DNA of 64,000 nucleotides from Herbaspirillum sp. RV1423 (GTDB lineage: Bacteria > Pseudomonadota > Gammaproteobacteria > Burkholderiales > Burkholderiaceae_D). The notes under the pieces were generated by a model. That model did not search any database. It was not told where the DNA came from and saw only the letters and a program-made list of their open reading frames with translations. Shown here in pieces: positions 28,687 through 38,547 of this stretch. The translations under genes were made by a program, and so were the position numbers. Each line of letters starts with the position of its first letter. Position 1 is the first letter of the stretch. Location of the stretch: the NCBI RefSeq assembly GCF_000577615.1, contig NZ_CBXX010000034.1:22505-86504 (forward strand), read 5' to 3'.

Positions 28687-30369
28687 TCAGCGATCCGCAC
28701 CCGTTTCGACCGCGTCGGAAAATCTCGCCGTGGCACTGAGTACCGCAAGTACTGACGCGGTAATGATGTTCGGATGTTTTCCCACGCCGAAACGGGAACC
28801 CGGCACACCGGGCCACACCGCTTCCACGATCGCCATTGCCGAAGCATCTGCACCCGTGCTGAGGCTGCGCTCCTCGTAGCTGTCGATCCGCAATGGCAGG
28901 CCAAGGGCTGCTACCGTTGCCGCGATGGGGCCATTGCCGACGCCCTGGCGCGTATGCACGGTTCCATCCGGCAACGCCAGTTCCAGTTCAATGCCCTGGC
29001 CATCAGGCATATCGAACAGACGATGGTGCCGATAGGCATAGCCTCTCCCGTCCTCGGCACGGACAAGATAGGTTTTTTCGAAGACCGCCCAGATCTGCTC
29101 GCTGGTCAGTTCAGTCTCGCTGGCATCGGCCAATCGCTGAACGATGGCGCTGAATTCGATCTGCATGCGGCGCGGCATCGCGACGCCGTGTTCGCGTTGC
29201 AGGAGAAACGCAATGCCGCCTTTGCCTGACTGGCTGTTGACGCGCACGATGCTGTCGTAGGTGCGTCCCAGGTCGTGCGGGTCAAGCGGCAGATAGGGAA
29301 CGCGCCAGATCCCGTCGGGGTCTTGTGCGGCAAAGCCTTTGGCGATGGCATCCTGATGCGAACCTGAGAACGCGGTAAACACCAGATCGCCGACGTAGGG
29401 ATGGCGCGGATGAATAGGCAGGGCGGTGCATTCCTCGGCAATGCGCGCGACCGCGGCAATGTCGGAGAAATCCAGTCCCGGCGCGATGCCCTGCGTATAC
29501 AGATTCAGCGCCAGCGTCACGACATCCAGGTTGCCGCTACGCTCGCCATTGCCGAACAGGCAGCCTTCGACCCGCTGCGCGCCCGCCAGCATCGCCTGCT
29601 CGGCGCATGCTATGCCCGTCCCGCGGTCGTTATGCGGATGCACGGACAGCACGATATGCTCACGGCGCTCCAGTTGGCGATGCATCCATTCGATTTGATC
29701 CGCAAAGACATTGGGCGTGGAAACCTCGACCGTCGTGGGGAGATTGACGATCATGGGCCGTTGCGGTCCGGCATCCCATGCCCGGATGGCGGCATTGCAC
29801 ACGGCGAGCGACACTTCCAGCTCCGCCATGCAGAAGGTCTCGGGAGAATATTGGAGCACCCATTCCGTTTGCGGATATTGGGCGATCAGTTTTTTGAACA
29901 GGGCGATATGGTGTTCGACCATCTCGATGATCTGCGGCACGCTCATGCCGAAGACGATTTCACGCCATGCCGGTGCGATGGCATTGTAGAAATGTACGAT
30001 CACTCGGCGCGCACCGTGGACACTGCGTACGGTTTCCTCGATCAGGTCTTCGCGCAATTGGGTCATGACCATGGGGGTCACGTCATCCGGTATGAGATTG
30101 GCGTCGATCAAATGACGCACGACTTCGAAGTCGGTTCTGGACGCAGCGGGGAAGCCCACCTCGATTTCCTTGAAACCGATGCGCACCAGTTCGTCGAACA
30201 AGCGCAGCTTGCGCTCGCGATTCATCGGCTCAAACAGAGCCTGATTGCCGTCTCGCAGATCGGTCGAAAGCCAGATGGGGGCCTTGCTCAATGTGCGCGA
30301 CGGCCATTGCCGATCCGGCATGTCGATGATCGGAAACGCACGATATTTGGCGGAGGGATTTGCCAGCAT
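28687..30369 (-). CDS. leuA: 2-isopropylmalate synthase
   Basis: A 560-residue enzyme of leucine biosynthesis that condenses 2-oxoisovalerate with acetyl-CoA. The DRE-TIM motif is in STDLRDGNQAL, and the metal ligands are in LSVHPHNDRGTG and EGCLFGNGERSGN. The C-terminal half from about residue 430 is the leucine-binding regulatory domain. It is of the longer type that also occurs in actinobacteria, distinct from the roughly 510-residue enterobacterial form. A 270-base leader upstream carries a leucine-rich peptide and a terminator, so expression is likely attenuated by leucine. It converges on arfB. Confidence 0.95.
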   Translation of the reverse strand: MLANPSAKYRAFPIIDMPDRQWPSRTLSKAPIWLSTDLRDGNQALFEPMNRERKLRLFDELVRIGFKEIEVGFPAASRTDFEVVRHLIDANLIPDDVTPMVMTQLREDLIEETVRSVHGARRVIVHFYNAIAPAWREIVFGMSVPQIIEMVEHHIALFKKLIAQYPQTEWVLQYSPETFCMAELEVSLAVCNAAIRAWDAGPQRPMIVNLPTTVEVSTPNVFADQIEWMHRQLERREHIVLSVHPHNDRGTGIACAEQAMLAGAQRVEGCLFGNGERSGNLDVVTLALNLYTQGIAPGLDFSDIAAVARIAEECTALPIHPRHPYVGDLVFTAFSGSHQDAIAKGFAAQDPDGIWRVPYLPLDPHDLGRTYDSIVRVNSQSGKGGIAFLLQREHGVAMPRRMQIEFSAIVQRLADASETELTSEQIWAVFEKTYLVRAEDGRGYAYRHHRLFDMPDGQGIELELALPDGTVHTRQGVGNGPIAATVAALGLPLRIDSYEERSLSTGADASAMAIVEAVWPGVPGSRFGVGKHPNIITASVLAVLSATARFSDAVETGADR

Positions 30370-30390
30370 ATAAACCTCGAATAGGGGATT

Positions 30391-30490
30391 AAAAACACCT
30401 GATTCCCCTGCTTGGAGGAAGCTGGCCGAGGTCGGGGTCAGGGGGAATCAGGATGGGTCGCGACGCAGTCGAATGCGTCCGGACCCCGAC
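30391..30490 (-). promoter_or_regulatory. leuA attenuator: terminator and competing antiterminator
   Basis: On the minus strand, the terminator arms are 30452-30439 (CCTGATTCCCCCTG) and 30410-30398 (CAGGGGAATCAGG), a 13-pair stem with one bulged C, followed by GTGTTTTT. A competing stem pairs GTCGGGGTC (30490-30482) with GACCCCGAC (30439-30431), exact over nine bases. It encloses the first terminator arm, so the two folds exclude each other. A smaller hairpin, GACGCA/TGCGTC, lies inside (30462-30479). Confidence 0.75.
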
Positions 30491-30557
30491 CGGGCATCAG
30501 ACGTAGCGGCAGTCGCGAAAGAAGCAGGGAAGTGCGCATGAGCGGGTCGTAAGACAT
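30438..30557 (-). CDS. Leader peptide of leuA, 39 residues, leucine-rich
   Basis: ATG at 30557 opens a 39-codon frame ending with TGA at 30438. Residues 6-20 hold seven leucines (TSLLLSRLPLRL is the core). A second in-frame ATG at codon 7 would still include six. Slow translation of these codons under leucine shortage would leave the antiterminator arm free. The stop codon lies at the base of the terminator's first arm, later than in classical leaders. No strong ribosome site was seen, so the exact start is open. Confidence 0.6.
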   Translation of the reverse strand: MSYDPLMRTSLLLSRLPLRLMPGRGPDAFDCVATHPDSP

Positions 30558-30589
30558 GATGTTCTGATGGGAGTATAGGCTTGACCACG

Positions 30590-30636
30590 ATGTCCATCTA
30601 CATAACAATGGACATATTCTTTATCAAAATGGACAT
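30590..30636 (+). promoter_or_regulatory. Triple ATGGACAT operator between leuA leader and AraC gene
   Basis: ATGTCCAT at 30590-30597 is inverted, and ATGGACAT occurs at 30608-30615 and 30629-30636 as direct repeats 21 bases (two helix turns) apart. AraC proteins bind such direct repeats. The last copy ends ten bases before the AraC-family start codon, so occupied sites should repress that gene, and they also lie upstream of the leuA leader. Confidence 0.6.
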
Positions 30637-30646
30637 TTGACTCGTC

Positions 30647-31459
30647 ATGGGATTCGCTTCTCCGGCGGAAGGTGCGCGCGCACTCGACCTCAACGATCAC
30701 GAATCTGCCGACCTGGCCGTTACTGGCGTGGTGACACGATACCCGGCGGGCCATGTGGTGCCTGAGCATTCGCACCGCCGGGGGCATCTGCTTTATGCCG
30801 CCGAAGGCGTCCTGCTGGTGGAGGCCGCCACGGGACGCTGGCTCGTTCCCCCCACGGCTGCCGTCTGGTTGCGGCCTGGCATACCGCATCGCCTGGTCGT
30901 ACCGGTTTCCGCGGAGGTCCACGGCATCTTCATCCACGAAGATTCAGCGAAGCACCTGCCGGCGCAGGACAGTGTTCTCCATGTCTCTCCCTTGTTGCGG
31001 GAGCTGATCGGCGCGTTGACCTCCCTGGATCTCAAATCCGCGCATTCAACACGCGAAAAACTTCTGGGAGAGTTGTTCAGAGAGGAATTGGGCTTGCAAC
31101 GTCCTTTGCCATTTCATCTGCCCTGGCCGTCCGACGCACAAATTCAGCGGGTGTGCCGCACGCTGGTTCACGATCCCGCCCATCCTGCCATGGCAGACGA
31201 TTGGGCGGCGACGCTGGCCATGAGCGCCAAGACATTCCATCGCCACTTTCAGAAAAGCACGGGACTGACATTCGGACGGTGGCGCCAGCAGATGCGACTG
31301 ATGTCCTCCATGACCCTTCTCCTCAAAGGCGCGCCCATTACGCAGGTCGCGTTAAGCAGCGGGTATGAGAGTCATAGCGCGTATGCCGTCGCCTTCAAAA
31401 AGCACTTCGGACTTCCGCCGAGCGAGTTTTTCGTTTCGGTCGATCGTCCGGGGGCGTGA
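30647..31459 (+). CDS. AraC-family transcriptional regulator with cupin sensor domain
   Basis: A 270-residue regulator. The N-terminal cupin domain shows PAGHVVPEHSHRRGHLLYAAEG and WLVPPTAAVWLRPGIPHRL, and the C-terminal part (about 165-262) has two helix-turn-helix units (AATLAMSAKTFHRHFQKSTG and ITQVALSSGYESHSAYAVAFKK). This layout is common in regulators of exporters and catabolic genes. It is transcribed away from leuA and preceded by three matching 8-bp sites. What it senses is unknown. Confidence 0.9.
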   Translation: MGFASPAEGARALDLNDHESADLAVTGVVTRYPAGHVVPEHSHRRGHLLYAAEGVLLVEAATGRWLVPPTAAVWLRPGIPHRLVVPVSAEVHGIFIHEDSAKHLPAQDSVLHVSPLLRELIGALTSLDLKSAHSTREKLLGELFREELGLQRPLPFHLPWPSDAQIQRVCRTLVHDPAHPAMADDWAATLAMSAKTFHRHFQKSTGLTFGRWRQQMRLMSSMTLLLKGAPITQVALSSGYESHSAYAVAFKKHFGLPPSEFFVSVDRPGA

Positions 31460-31584
31460 GGGCTGAGGTGTGCTGTCGATAGAGGATACTTTTTGCGGCG
31501 GCTTGTGGTTCCAGGAAATAGAAGCGGCATTCTCAAGCAGAAGCGTCCCAAGCGTACGATGAGCGGTTGAGTTGCGGAGCGAAC

Positions 31585-31944
31585 TCACTTTTTGCTGGCC
31601 AGCTTCTTCGCCCATACCTGAAACTGCTCCACCAAGAACAGCCGATCCGCGTCTTTCAACGGCTCCAACTGCGCAATGATGTTGTCTGCCAAGGCAGAAG
31701 AATTGGCAGATGCCCCGTCAAACAATCTCCCCAGCGGCACGCCCAATTCGTCCGCAATCTTGTCCAACGTAGGAATTCCCGCAGTAACTACTCCGCGCTC
31801 TATACGTGACAGCGATACCGTATCGACTCCTACCGCTTCTGCGACATCGGCCTGAGTGCGTTGCTGCGCCTTGCGTGCAGATGCAATATTTCTACCAATT
31901 CGAACCGCAATATCGTTGCTCATGGGACTAGGGCTAATTTGCAT
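31585..31944 (-). CDS. XRE-family helix-turn-helix regulator
   Basis: A 119-residue protein with one phage-repressor-like HTH at residues about 14-70 (IGRNIASARKAQQRTQADVAEAVGVDTVSLSRIERG), followed by a helical tail (LKDADRLFLVEQFQVWAKKL). The start may be residue 1 or the Met at residue 8. It is transcribed away from copy 2 of the 122-residue protein gene, 140 bases away, and could regulate it. Such small single-HTH proteins are frequent in mobile regions. Confidence 0.82.
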   Translation of the reverse strand: MQISPSPMSNDIAVRIGRNIASARKAQQRTQADVAEAVGVDTVSLSRIERGVVTAGIPTLDKIADELGVPLGRLFDGASANSSALADNIIAQLEPLKDADRLFLVEQFQVWAKKLASKK

Positions 31945-32083
31945 ATTTGAAGCAACTTATGCTGTCTCACAGCACAGATTTATGTAATATCTCGATATGC
32001 CTAGTATAGGCGCTTAATGTTCTATTGTGTTCGCTCAGTTAATTACGCCGTTTCTTACCATTCAACCAAATTAAAGAGGATAA

Positions 32084-32452
32084 ATGAACGAACACATAGA
32101 TTTAACTTTGGATCTGGCAAGGCTGATGAGATTTACCGGCCGCATTGGCGGCGCCCTTCGTCAATACGGTGATGGTTTGCGGGATGAAGACCAGGAGGTA
32201 TCAAGAAAATGTCTGCTCCTGTCGAATCTGCTGCTTCATTTCGAACGGCTGGGTATTGATATCCAGAGAGGCGATTCAGCCATACTGGCTGAGACATGTA
32301 CCGGGTTGGTCAATGTATGCCAATTCTATGAACGGAAAAATCTCGCCTGCACGGCGTTGATAAATCTGAGTGAAGTCAGAAATATTTTCCAGGATATCCA
32401 AACAAAGATATCGCCAAAGATGGCACACGTGAGACCTAAATTTCGCACATGA
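32084..32452 (+). CDS. Conserved hypothetical 122-residue helical protein, copy 2
   Basis: A near-duplicate of the protein at 27637-28005. It starts MNEHIDLTLDLARLMRFTGR and shares most residues with copy 1; differences are scattered (for example NEDQ/DEDQ, FELLG/FERLG, the end MAHVRPKFRT). Upstream, AGAGGATAA gives a ribosome site. It faces an XRE regulator. No function is known. Confidence 0.6.
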   Translation: MNEHIDLTLDLARLMRFTGRIGGALRQYGDGLRDEDQEVSRKCLLLSNLLLHFERLGIDIQRGDSAILAETCTGLVNVCQFYERKNLACTALINLSEVRNIFQDIQTKISPKMAHVRPKFRT

Positions 32453-32530
32453 ATTGAGGTAAAAAAATATGAAAACTGAATCGCCAACCGTTCGCTGGAT
32501 TTCAGGATTAGGCCTCAACTCGCCAATCCA

Positions 32531-32977
32531 TCAACCAGGAATCTCGGCCTCCACCAGTTGCCCGAGAAGCACCAGCGACTCCTGCCATCCAAGATAGCAA
32601 GCCTCGGGCGGAATGGCTTCCGGTATGCCTTCCTGCACGATGTTGACTTCCGTGCCGCAGGAGACTTTCTGCAAAGTAATTGTCGTCTGCATTTCACCCG
32701 CCAGGTTGGGATCGTCGAATTTGTCCGTATGCCGGATGCGTTGGGCGGGGATGAGTTCGAGATACTTGCCTTCGAAGGAATGACTGTTTTTCGTCGAGAA
32801 GTTGGTAAACGACATCTTGTAGGTGCCGCCCACCCTGGCGTCGATATGGTGGACCTTGCAGGTGAAGCCGTGCGGCGGAAGCCATTTCGTCAGTGCGTCG
32901 GCGTCAAGAAACGCCCGGTAGATTCTCTCCTGGGGTGCGCGGAGCACGCGATGAAGCCGGATTGTGTTCGTCGCCAT
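32531..32977 (-). CDS. SRPBCC (AHSA1-type) domain protein
   Basis: A 148-residue single-domain protein of the START/Bet v1 superfamily. The family pattern HRVLRAPQERIYRAFLDADALTKWLPP at the start and a C-terminal GWQESLVLLGQLVEAE helix are clear. Such proteins form a cavity for hydrophobic ligands, but the substrate is not predictable. The ATG at 32977 has AAGGAAGAG upstream; the longer frame above lacks this. No obvious partner gene is nearby. Confidence 0.88.
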   Translation of the reverse strand: MATNTIRLHRVLRAPQERIYRAFLDADALTKWLPPHGFTCKVHHIDARVGGTYKMSFTNFSTKNSHSFEGKYLELIPAQRIRHTDKFDDPNLAGEMQTTITLQKVSCGTEVNIVQEGIPEAIPPEACYLGWQESLVLLGQLVEAEIPG

Positions 32978-33604
32978 GATGACTCTTCCTTTCCATGCGA
33001 TGTGATGACTGACATTGATATGGAGCGCAGTTCCGTCTGGTAACGCCGGCTGCTGCAATATAACCCCACCCCGCTTGAAGATCCGAGACCGGCATGTCGC
33101 CTGTGTTGTTTGCAGTGTCTCGATATTGTTTTTATACCGTACCCGATTTCCGTGAAAAGCCGCAAATCGGGATGTATGGCGTGATCATACTCCTGAGGGG
33201 CGGGCTGGCTTCGGGGCGCATGGGTGAGTGGTGCTCATGGCCGGTTGCTGAAAATCGTTTATCAATTTTGTGGCGGGGGAGAGACGGATGGGCGGAGGTG
33301 ATGGCGGTCGCAAGGACGATTGCCCAAAAGCACCGTCGCATAGAGCGTTCCCGGGCGTTTTCGGAATGGCCTCGCTTCCCGGTCCGCCGCCTGATTTTTT
33401 GTGGCCGGCTTTGTCAGATTTTTCCTGCTCAGAATCAGCAGAGTCTGATACCCACATGAGGCAAATCAATTTATCCTGAGAAAAATATTGACATAAGCTG
33501 CGACACGAAAACGGCAACTTATTCAACGATGAATTCCCGGGGGTAGCGGCAAAAACAGATCAGGGGGAGGGTGCGGTGTTTATCGCGTAGCGCCATCTTT
33601 CAGA
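32978..33604. other. Intergenic region without a supported gene
   Basis: About 625 bases between the SRPBCC gene and the GGDEF/EAL gene. Frames in several directions overlap each other and resemble no family. A TTGACA at 33488-33493 might be a -35 element of the downstream gene, without a convincing -10. Confidence 0.5.
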
Positions 33605-36133
33605 ATGGCTCGGATCGTTCCGCGATTTCCTTCACCCATGCTTAACAGGCAGCAAGATATGAATCATTGTGAACAGCTCATCATGGGCCTTCCGACCAGC
33701 TTGATCGTGGTGGATGCAAATTTTCATGTCTTGTCGGTTAATTCCCTGGCGATGGCGATGCTTGGTTTGCGGGGTGGGGATACGCCGCTGGCCAAACCGC
33801 TTTCCGCGTTGATCGATAGCAGCGACTTGTTTGACCGGCTGAAACAGGTCCTCGTCACCGGGTCGCCGCTGCATAAACTGCCCGTGCCGTTGTCGATCAA
33901 TGCCGCCACGCGCCACTTTGAATTCCATGTCGCGCGCACGAGGATGGCGGGGGCGCATATCCTGCTGTTGACGATACAGGATGTCACGGAGCATATCCTT
34001 GCACAGGAAAAAATGCGCCGCTTCCGCACGGCCTTGAACAGTTCGGTCGATGCCATCCTGCTCTTCAATCCCGACGACATGCGTATTCTTGACGCCAATG
34101 CCACCGCGTCAAGGATATTGGGTTACCGATACGATGAACTTCTGTCGCTGAGCGTGCAGGATCTTCGCCTGGATCTGGACGAGGACGCGGTGGCGAAGGG
34201 CGCCTACGCGCAGCTTCAAAGCGACGGCAAATCCATGACGCATGAATGCGTCTATCTGCGCAAGGACGGCGTACACCTGCCGGTCGAGGTTTATCTCAGT
34301 TCTCTCCATTCCGACGGCAGGAAAATCATCATCGCAACCGTGCGGGATATCACCCGCCGCGTCCAGGTATCCAACGAACTGGATAAAAGCGAGGCGCGTT
34401 TTCGGGTGGCGTTCAATCAGGCCGCGGTCGGGCTGGCGCACGTTGCTCCGGACGGCCGTTGGCTGATGGTCAACCAGAAGCTCTGCGAGATCGCCGGCTA
34501 TACGGCGCAGGAGCTGCTGCAAATGACGTATCACGATGTCACCCACGCCGATGATCAGGATGGCGATCAGGAATTGGCGCGTCGCATGCTGTCCGGAGAG
34601 ATTGCCCATTACACCCGGGAAAAGCGGTATCAGCGCAAGGACGGGCGGAACATCTGGGTCAACGTCACCAGTTCCCTGATACGCGATGAAGTCGGGAAGG
34701 CCATGTATTACATCACCGTGATCGAGGATATTTCCAGGCGCAAGGGGGTGGAAGATGCTTTGCAATATCTGGCCAATCACGACGCGTTGACCAGTCTTCC
34801 CAATCGTTTGCTGTTGCTCAATCGCCTGTCTGAAGCCATTGCGCACGCCGGGCGCCTGGGGCGGTATGTGGCTGTCATGTTCGTTGATCTGGACCGGCTG
34901 AAGTTCATCAATGACAGGCTGGGACATGCGGCGGGGGATGAAGTGATTGTCGCGGCGGGGCTTCGGCTGTCGTCCAATCTCAGGGACGGCGATTTCGTTT
35001 CCCGCCTGGGAGGCGACGAGTTCGTGGTGGTGCTGGCGGATCTGGAGAAGGTGGAGGGCGTCGGGCTTGCCGCGGCGCGCTTGCTCGAATCCATGTCGCG
35101 GCCATTGCACATACTCGAGCAGGAGTTTTTCAGCACCTGCAGCATCGGCATCAGCCTTTATCCCAAGGACGGCATCGATGAACAGACGTTGTTGAAGAAC
35201 GCGGATACGGCGATGTACCGGGCCAAGGAGGCGGGCGGCAACAATTTCCAGTTCTACACGACAGAGATGATGTCGGATACGGGTTCCATCGACCGCATCA
35301 TGATAGAAAGCGCGCTGCGCCGCGCGCAGGAACGGGGAGAATTCGTACTCCGCTATCAACCGAAGGTCGATATTCCGTCGGGCAGGATCATCGGCGTGGA
35401 AGCATTGTTGCGCTGGATACTGCCGGATCAGTCGCGGGTTTCGCCGGCGGAGTTCATCCCGATTGCGGAAGAGACCGGCCTGATCGTTCCCATCGGCGAA
35501 TGGGTGTTGCGCACAGCCTGCGCCCAGAACGTGGCCTGGCAGGCCGCCGGGCTGCCGCCCGTCAGAATGGCGGTCAATCTTTCAGCGCGTCAGTTCAAGC
35601 AGCAGGATCTTGTACAAATGGTGGCGCGCGTGCTGGAGGAAACCGGCTGCAGCGCCACGCATCTGGAGCTGGAAATCACCGAGAGCGTGGTGATGGACAG
35701 GCCCGAGGCGGCAGCGGAAATCATGCGCCAGTTCAGTCATATGGGCGTGCATCTGTCGATCGATGACTTCGGCACCGGCTATTCAAGCCTGAGCTACCTG
35801 AAGCGTTTTCCCATCAATACGCTCAAGATCGATCAGTCGTTTGTCAAGGAGATCCCGGGGAACACGGACGATGCGGCCATCGTCAAGGCCGTGATCGCAT
35901 TGGCGCACAGCTTGAAGCTCAAGGTGATTGCCGAGGGCGTGGAAACCGAATCGCAATTGAATTTCCTACGCAACCAGCGATGCGATGAGATGCAGGGTTA
36001 CCTCTTCAGCCGTCCGGTGTCTTCCGACGCTTTCGTGCAATTGTTGTTGAACGACGCGGATGTTGTGCCATGGAAGGCGGATAGGTTCACTGGGCGCGGG
36101 AAAGACGCGGCAGCGCCTTCGTCTCCTGCGTAG
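33605..36133 (+). CDS. PAS-GGDEF-EAL cyclic-di-GMP turnover protein
   Basis: An 842-residue signalling protein. Three PAS-like domains occupy about residues 20-130, 140-260 and 265-390. The GGDEF domain (about 395-555) has the intact active site [11 protein letters not shown] and an upstream RDGD, which fits the product-binding RxxD site five residues before. The EAL domain (about 570-820) has [28 protein letters not shown] and KIDQSFV, so phosphodiesterase activity is also possible. It lacks membrane helices and is probably cytoplasmic. It precedes a chemoreceptor gene by about 130 bases. Start could be the ATG at 33605 or one a dozen codons later. Confidence 0.93.
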   Translation: MARIVPRFPSPMLNRQQDMNHCEQLIMGLPTSLIVVDANFHVLSVNSLAMAMLGLRGGDTPLAKPLSALIDSSDLFDRLKQVLVTGSPLHKLPVPLSINAATRHFEFHVARTRMAGAHILLLTIQDVTEHILAQEKMRRFRTALNSSVDAILLFNPDDMRILDANATASRILGYRYDELLSLSVQDLRLDLDEDAVAKGAYAQLQSDGKSMTHECVYLRKDGVHLPVEVYLSSLHSDGRKIIIATVRDITRRVQVSNELDKSEARFRVAFNQAAVGLAHVAPDGRWLMVNQKLCEIAGYTAQELLQMTYHDVTHADDQDGDQELARRMLSGEIAHYTREKRYQRKDGRNIWVNVTSSLIRDEVGKAMYYITVIEDISRRKGVEDALQYLANHDALTSLPNRLLLLNRLSEAIAHAGRLGRYVAVMFVDLDRLKFINDRLGHAAGDEVIVAAGLRLSSNLRDGDFVSRLGGDEFVVVLADLEKVEGVGLAAARLLESMSRPLHILEQEFFSTCSIGISLYPKDGIDEQTLLKNADTAMYRAKEAGGNNFQFYTTEMMSDTGSIDRIMIESALRRAQERGEFVLRYQPKVDIPSGRIIGVEALLRWILPDQSRVSPAEFIPIAEETGLIVPIGEWVLRTACAQNVAWQAAGLPPVRMAVNLSARQFKQQDLVQMVARVLEETGCSATHLELEITESVVMDRPEAAAEIMRQFSHMGVHLSIDDFGTGYSSLSYLKRFPINTLKIDQSFVKEIPGNTDDAAIVKAVIALAHSLKLKVIAEGVETESQLNFLRNQRCDEMQGYLFSRPVSSDAFVQLLLNDADVVPWKADRFTGRGKDAAAPSSPA

Positions 36134-36262
36134 AGAAGAGAGTTTTTGAAACCTGCCTGGCCGTCAGCGCATGTCTTCGGCCGAGACAGGGCTGCCCGAG
36201 CGCATGCAGGCCTGAAAAATCTGAAATGCCATCCACTTACCATCATCATTATCGGAGTCAAT

Positions 36263-37984
36263 ATGTCGTTTCAAAATTTGAGAATCGGTGCTCGCCTGGG
36301 GGCGGGGTTTGCCGTGGTGCTTGTGCTGCTTGCGGCTATTGTCGGTCTGGCTCTGAATTCCATGGGCGGCATCCAGAGGCAATTGAATGAAATCGTGGAG
36401 GACCATAACGCCAAAAGTTCTTTAGTCAACATCATGGTGGATAACTTCCGGGATATTTCCGTGCTGGTCACCAATGTCGTGTTGCTTCAGGATGAGGCGG
36501 AAATGCAGGCGCAAATGGCAAAAATAACCGCCGCGCGCGAGAGATACGCCAAGGCGCACAAGCAGTTGACCTCCATGCAGTTGGATGACAAAGAGCATGA
36601 GTTGCTGTCCAGACTCGAGGAACTGATGAAGGTGACGGGACCTCTTGTGAATAAAACGATTGAGTTGGGCTTGCAAAACAAAAATGCAGAGGCCACCGAT
36701 ATGTTGATGAAGCAAGCCGGTCCGAGCATCCGGAAATTGATCGGCATCATTGACGACGTTGTTGCTTATGAAAAAACTTCATCCGAAGCCGCGGCCGAAG
36801 AGGCCAAAAGGGAATACACCAATGCGCGCAATCTGATGCTCACGCTCGGCGTGCTGGCAATCGCCCTGGGCGTGGTGGTCGCCTGGTTTATCACGCGTTC
36901 GATCACGCGCCCGATCAATGATGCGGTGAGGGTCGCCAAGACGGTCGCTTCAGGCGATCTGACCAGCCGTATCGAGGTCACCTCGAAAGACGAAACCGGT
37001 CAGTTGCTGCAGGCGCTGGAGCACATGAACGGCAGCTTGCTCGACGTGGTCGGACAAGTGCGCAGCGGCACCGACACCATCGCCACCGCGTCGAGCCAGA
37101 TCGCGGCCGGCAATTCGGATCTGTCCTCGCGAACCGAACAGCAGGCCGGGTCCCTTGAAGAGACCGCATCGTCGATGGAAGAACTGACCTCGACCGTCAA
37201 GCAGAACGCCGACAACGCGCGTCAGGCCAATCAATTGGCCATCTCCGCGTCGGACGTGGCGGTCAAGGGAGGCACCGTCGTATCGCAAGTGGTCGGCACG
37301 ATGGGGTCGATCAAGGAATCGGCGGGAAAGATCGTCGACATTATCGGGGTGATTGACGGCATTGCCTTCCAGACCAATATTCTCGCGCTGAACGCTGCCG
37401 TGGAAGCTGCGCGCGCCGGCGAACAGGGCAGGGGCTTCGCCGTGGTGGCGACGGAAGTCAGAAGTCTGGCGCAACGTTCGGCCAGCGCCGCCAAGGAAAT
37501 CAAGATCCTGATCGGCGACTCCGTCGAGAAGGTCGAAACCGGCAGCAAGCTGGTTCATGAGGCCGGTACGACCATGGAGGAAATCGTCGCCAGCGTCAAA
37601 CGCGTCACCGACATCATGGGAGAAATTACTTCGGCCAGCCGCGAGCAGGAAGAAGGCATCGAGCAGATCAATCAGGCCATCATGCAAATGGATCAGGTGA
37701 CCCAGCAAAACTCGGCGCTGGTGGAAGAAGCGGCAGCGGCCGCCGCGTCGTTGCAAGATCAGGCCGACAATCTGGCGAAAGTGGTCAGCGTGTTCACGCT
37801 CGACAGCACGCGGGCTGCATCCTTGAGGCCCGTCAAGACGATCGGTCCGGTGGTCGGACACATCACGGCGAAGAAACCGGTGCAGGTCAGACCTAAGCAG
37901 GTCGCCGGCAGGGCGCAACCGGAGGCGACCGCAAGAGAGCTGGCGATCAGAGGAAGCGACAAGGACGAATGGGAAGCATTTTAA
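36263..37984 (+). CDS. Methyl-accepting chemotaxis protein
   Basis: A 573-residue chemoreceptor. Membrane helices at about residues 10-32 and 190-212 flank a four-helix-type periplasmic ligand domain. A HAMP linker follows ([20 protein letters not shown]), then the signalling hairpin with the tip [35 protein letters not shown]. The protein ends EWEAF, similar to the pentapeptide by which CheR and CheB bind receptors. The ATG at 36263 has CGGAG upstream. Ligand not predictable. A decayed receptor piece follows. Confidence 0.95.
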   Translation: MSFQNLRIGARLGAGFAVVLVLLAAIVGLALNSMGGIQRQLNEIVEDHNAKSSLVNIMVDNFRDISVLVTNVVLLQDEAEMQAQMAKITAARERYAKAHKQLTSMQLDDKEHELLSRLEELMKVTGPLVNKTIELGLQNKNAEATDMLMKQAGPSIRKLIGIIDDVVAYEKTSSEAAAEEAKREYTNARNLMLTLGVLAIALGVVVAWFITRSITRPINDAVRVAKTVASGDLTSRIEVTSKDETGQLLQALEHMNGSLLDVVGQVRSGTDTIATASSQIAAGNSDLSSRTEQQAGSLEETASSMEELTSTVKQNADNARQANQLAISASDVAVKGGTVVSQVVGTMGSIKESAGKIVDIIGVIDGIAFQTNILALNAAVEAARAGEQGRGFAVVATEVRSLAQRSASAAKEIKILIGDSVEKVETGSKLVHEAGTTMEEIVASVKRVTDIMGEITSASREQEEGIEQINQAIMQMDQVTQQNSALVEEAAAAAASLQDQADNLAKVVSVFTLDSTRAASLRPVKTIGPVVGHITAKKPVQVRPKQVAGRAQPEATARELAIRGSDKDEWEAF

Positions 37985-38001
37985 AAACCGACGGATATTG
38001 A

Positions 38002-38028
38002 CTGACGGCACGTTCCGCGTGCCGTCAG
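38002..38028 (+). terminator. Hairpin downstream of the chemoreceptor gene
   Basis: CTGACGGCACG (38002-38012), loop TTCCG, CGTGCCGTCAG (38018-38028): a perfect 11-bp stem, 18 bases after the stop codon. No T-run follows, so it may stabilise the mRNA end rather than terminate by itself. Confidence 0.5.
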
Positions 38029-38039
38029 GCGATCTGCCG

Positions 38040-38330
38040 GGCGCTTGCCTGCAATTGGCTTCGGCGTTCTGTAGATGCGCAAAAGAAATGATAATTTTGA
38101 TCGGAGACTTTGTTGAAAAAGCCGATGCCGGCACCCATCTGATAAGTCAAAGAAGCCACGCAATGATGGCCAAGATTGCGGCATTGATGACATAGATTGA
38201 TGGAGACACGAGCGACATTGTCGGCGCCGGCTTTGCACAGAGCAACGGCATCGGCAAGCCCGGCGGATCCGGAGATCCTGCCATTGCCGGAGTTTTCTAC
38301 CACGCCCCCGAACATGCCGCCGGACATTGA
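38040..38330 (+). pseudogene. Chemoreceptor signalling-domain relic
   Basis: The frame from about 38040 reads AKEMIILIGDFVEKADAGTH, which corresponds to [20 protein letters not shown] of the intact receptor just upstream (around 37495-37550). It then runs through LISQRSHAMMAKIAALMT to a stop at about 38193 and seems to continue weakly as SDIVGAGFAQSNGIGK. There is no start, no tip sequence and no membrane part. It is the decayed remainder of a duplicate receptor gene. Confidence 0.7.
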
Positions 38331-38547
38331 AGTTGGGCGGGAGCAATGCCTTTGCATCGCAAGGCATTCCTGTCTCCTGCGAAAAAAATGTTCGTCTGCG
38401 GCGACAAGATACATATGCCCGGAAGTTGCACGCCGGCCAGAATTCAATTGCAAGAATACCTGTTGACGTTGTCGGCGGTCAGTCCTTTCTCATACCAAAA
38501 GCACTCCCTTTTAACTTGATTCGGTTCGCATTGTTGACGATAAAGCC
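38331..38547. other. Intergenic remainder before the histidine kinase gene
   Basis: Short stretch with no supported gene between the chemoreceptor relic and the PAS kinase. Confidence 0.4.

Noticed and set aside
33094..33459. 121-codon open frame between SRPBCC and GGDEF/EAL genes
   Set aside because: Overlapped by equal-length frames on both strands and no protein-like features.
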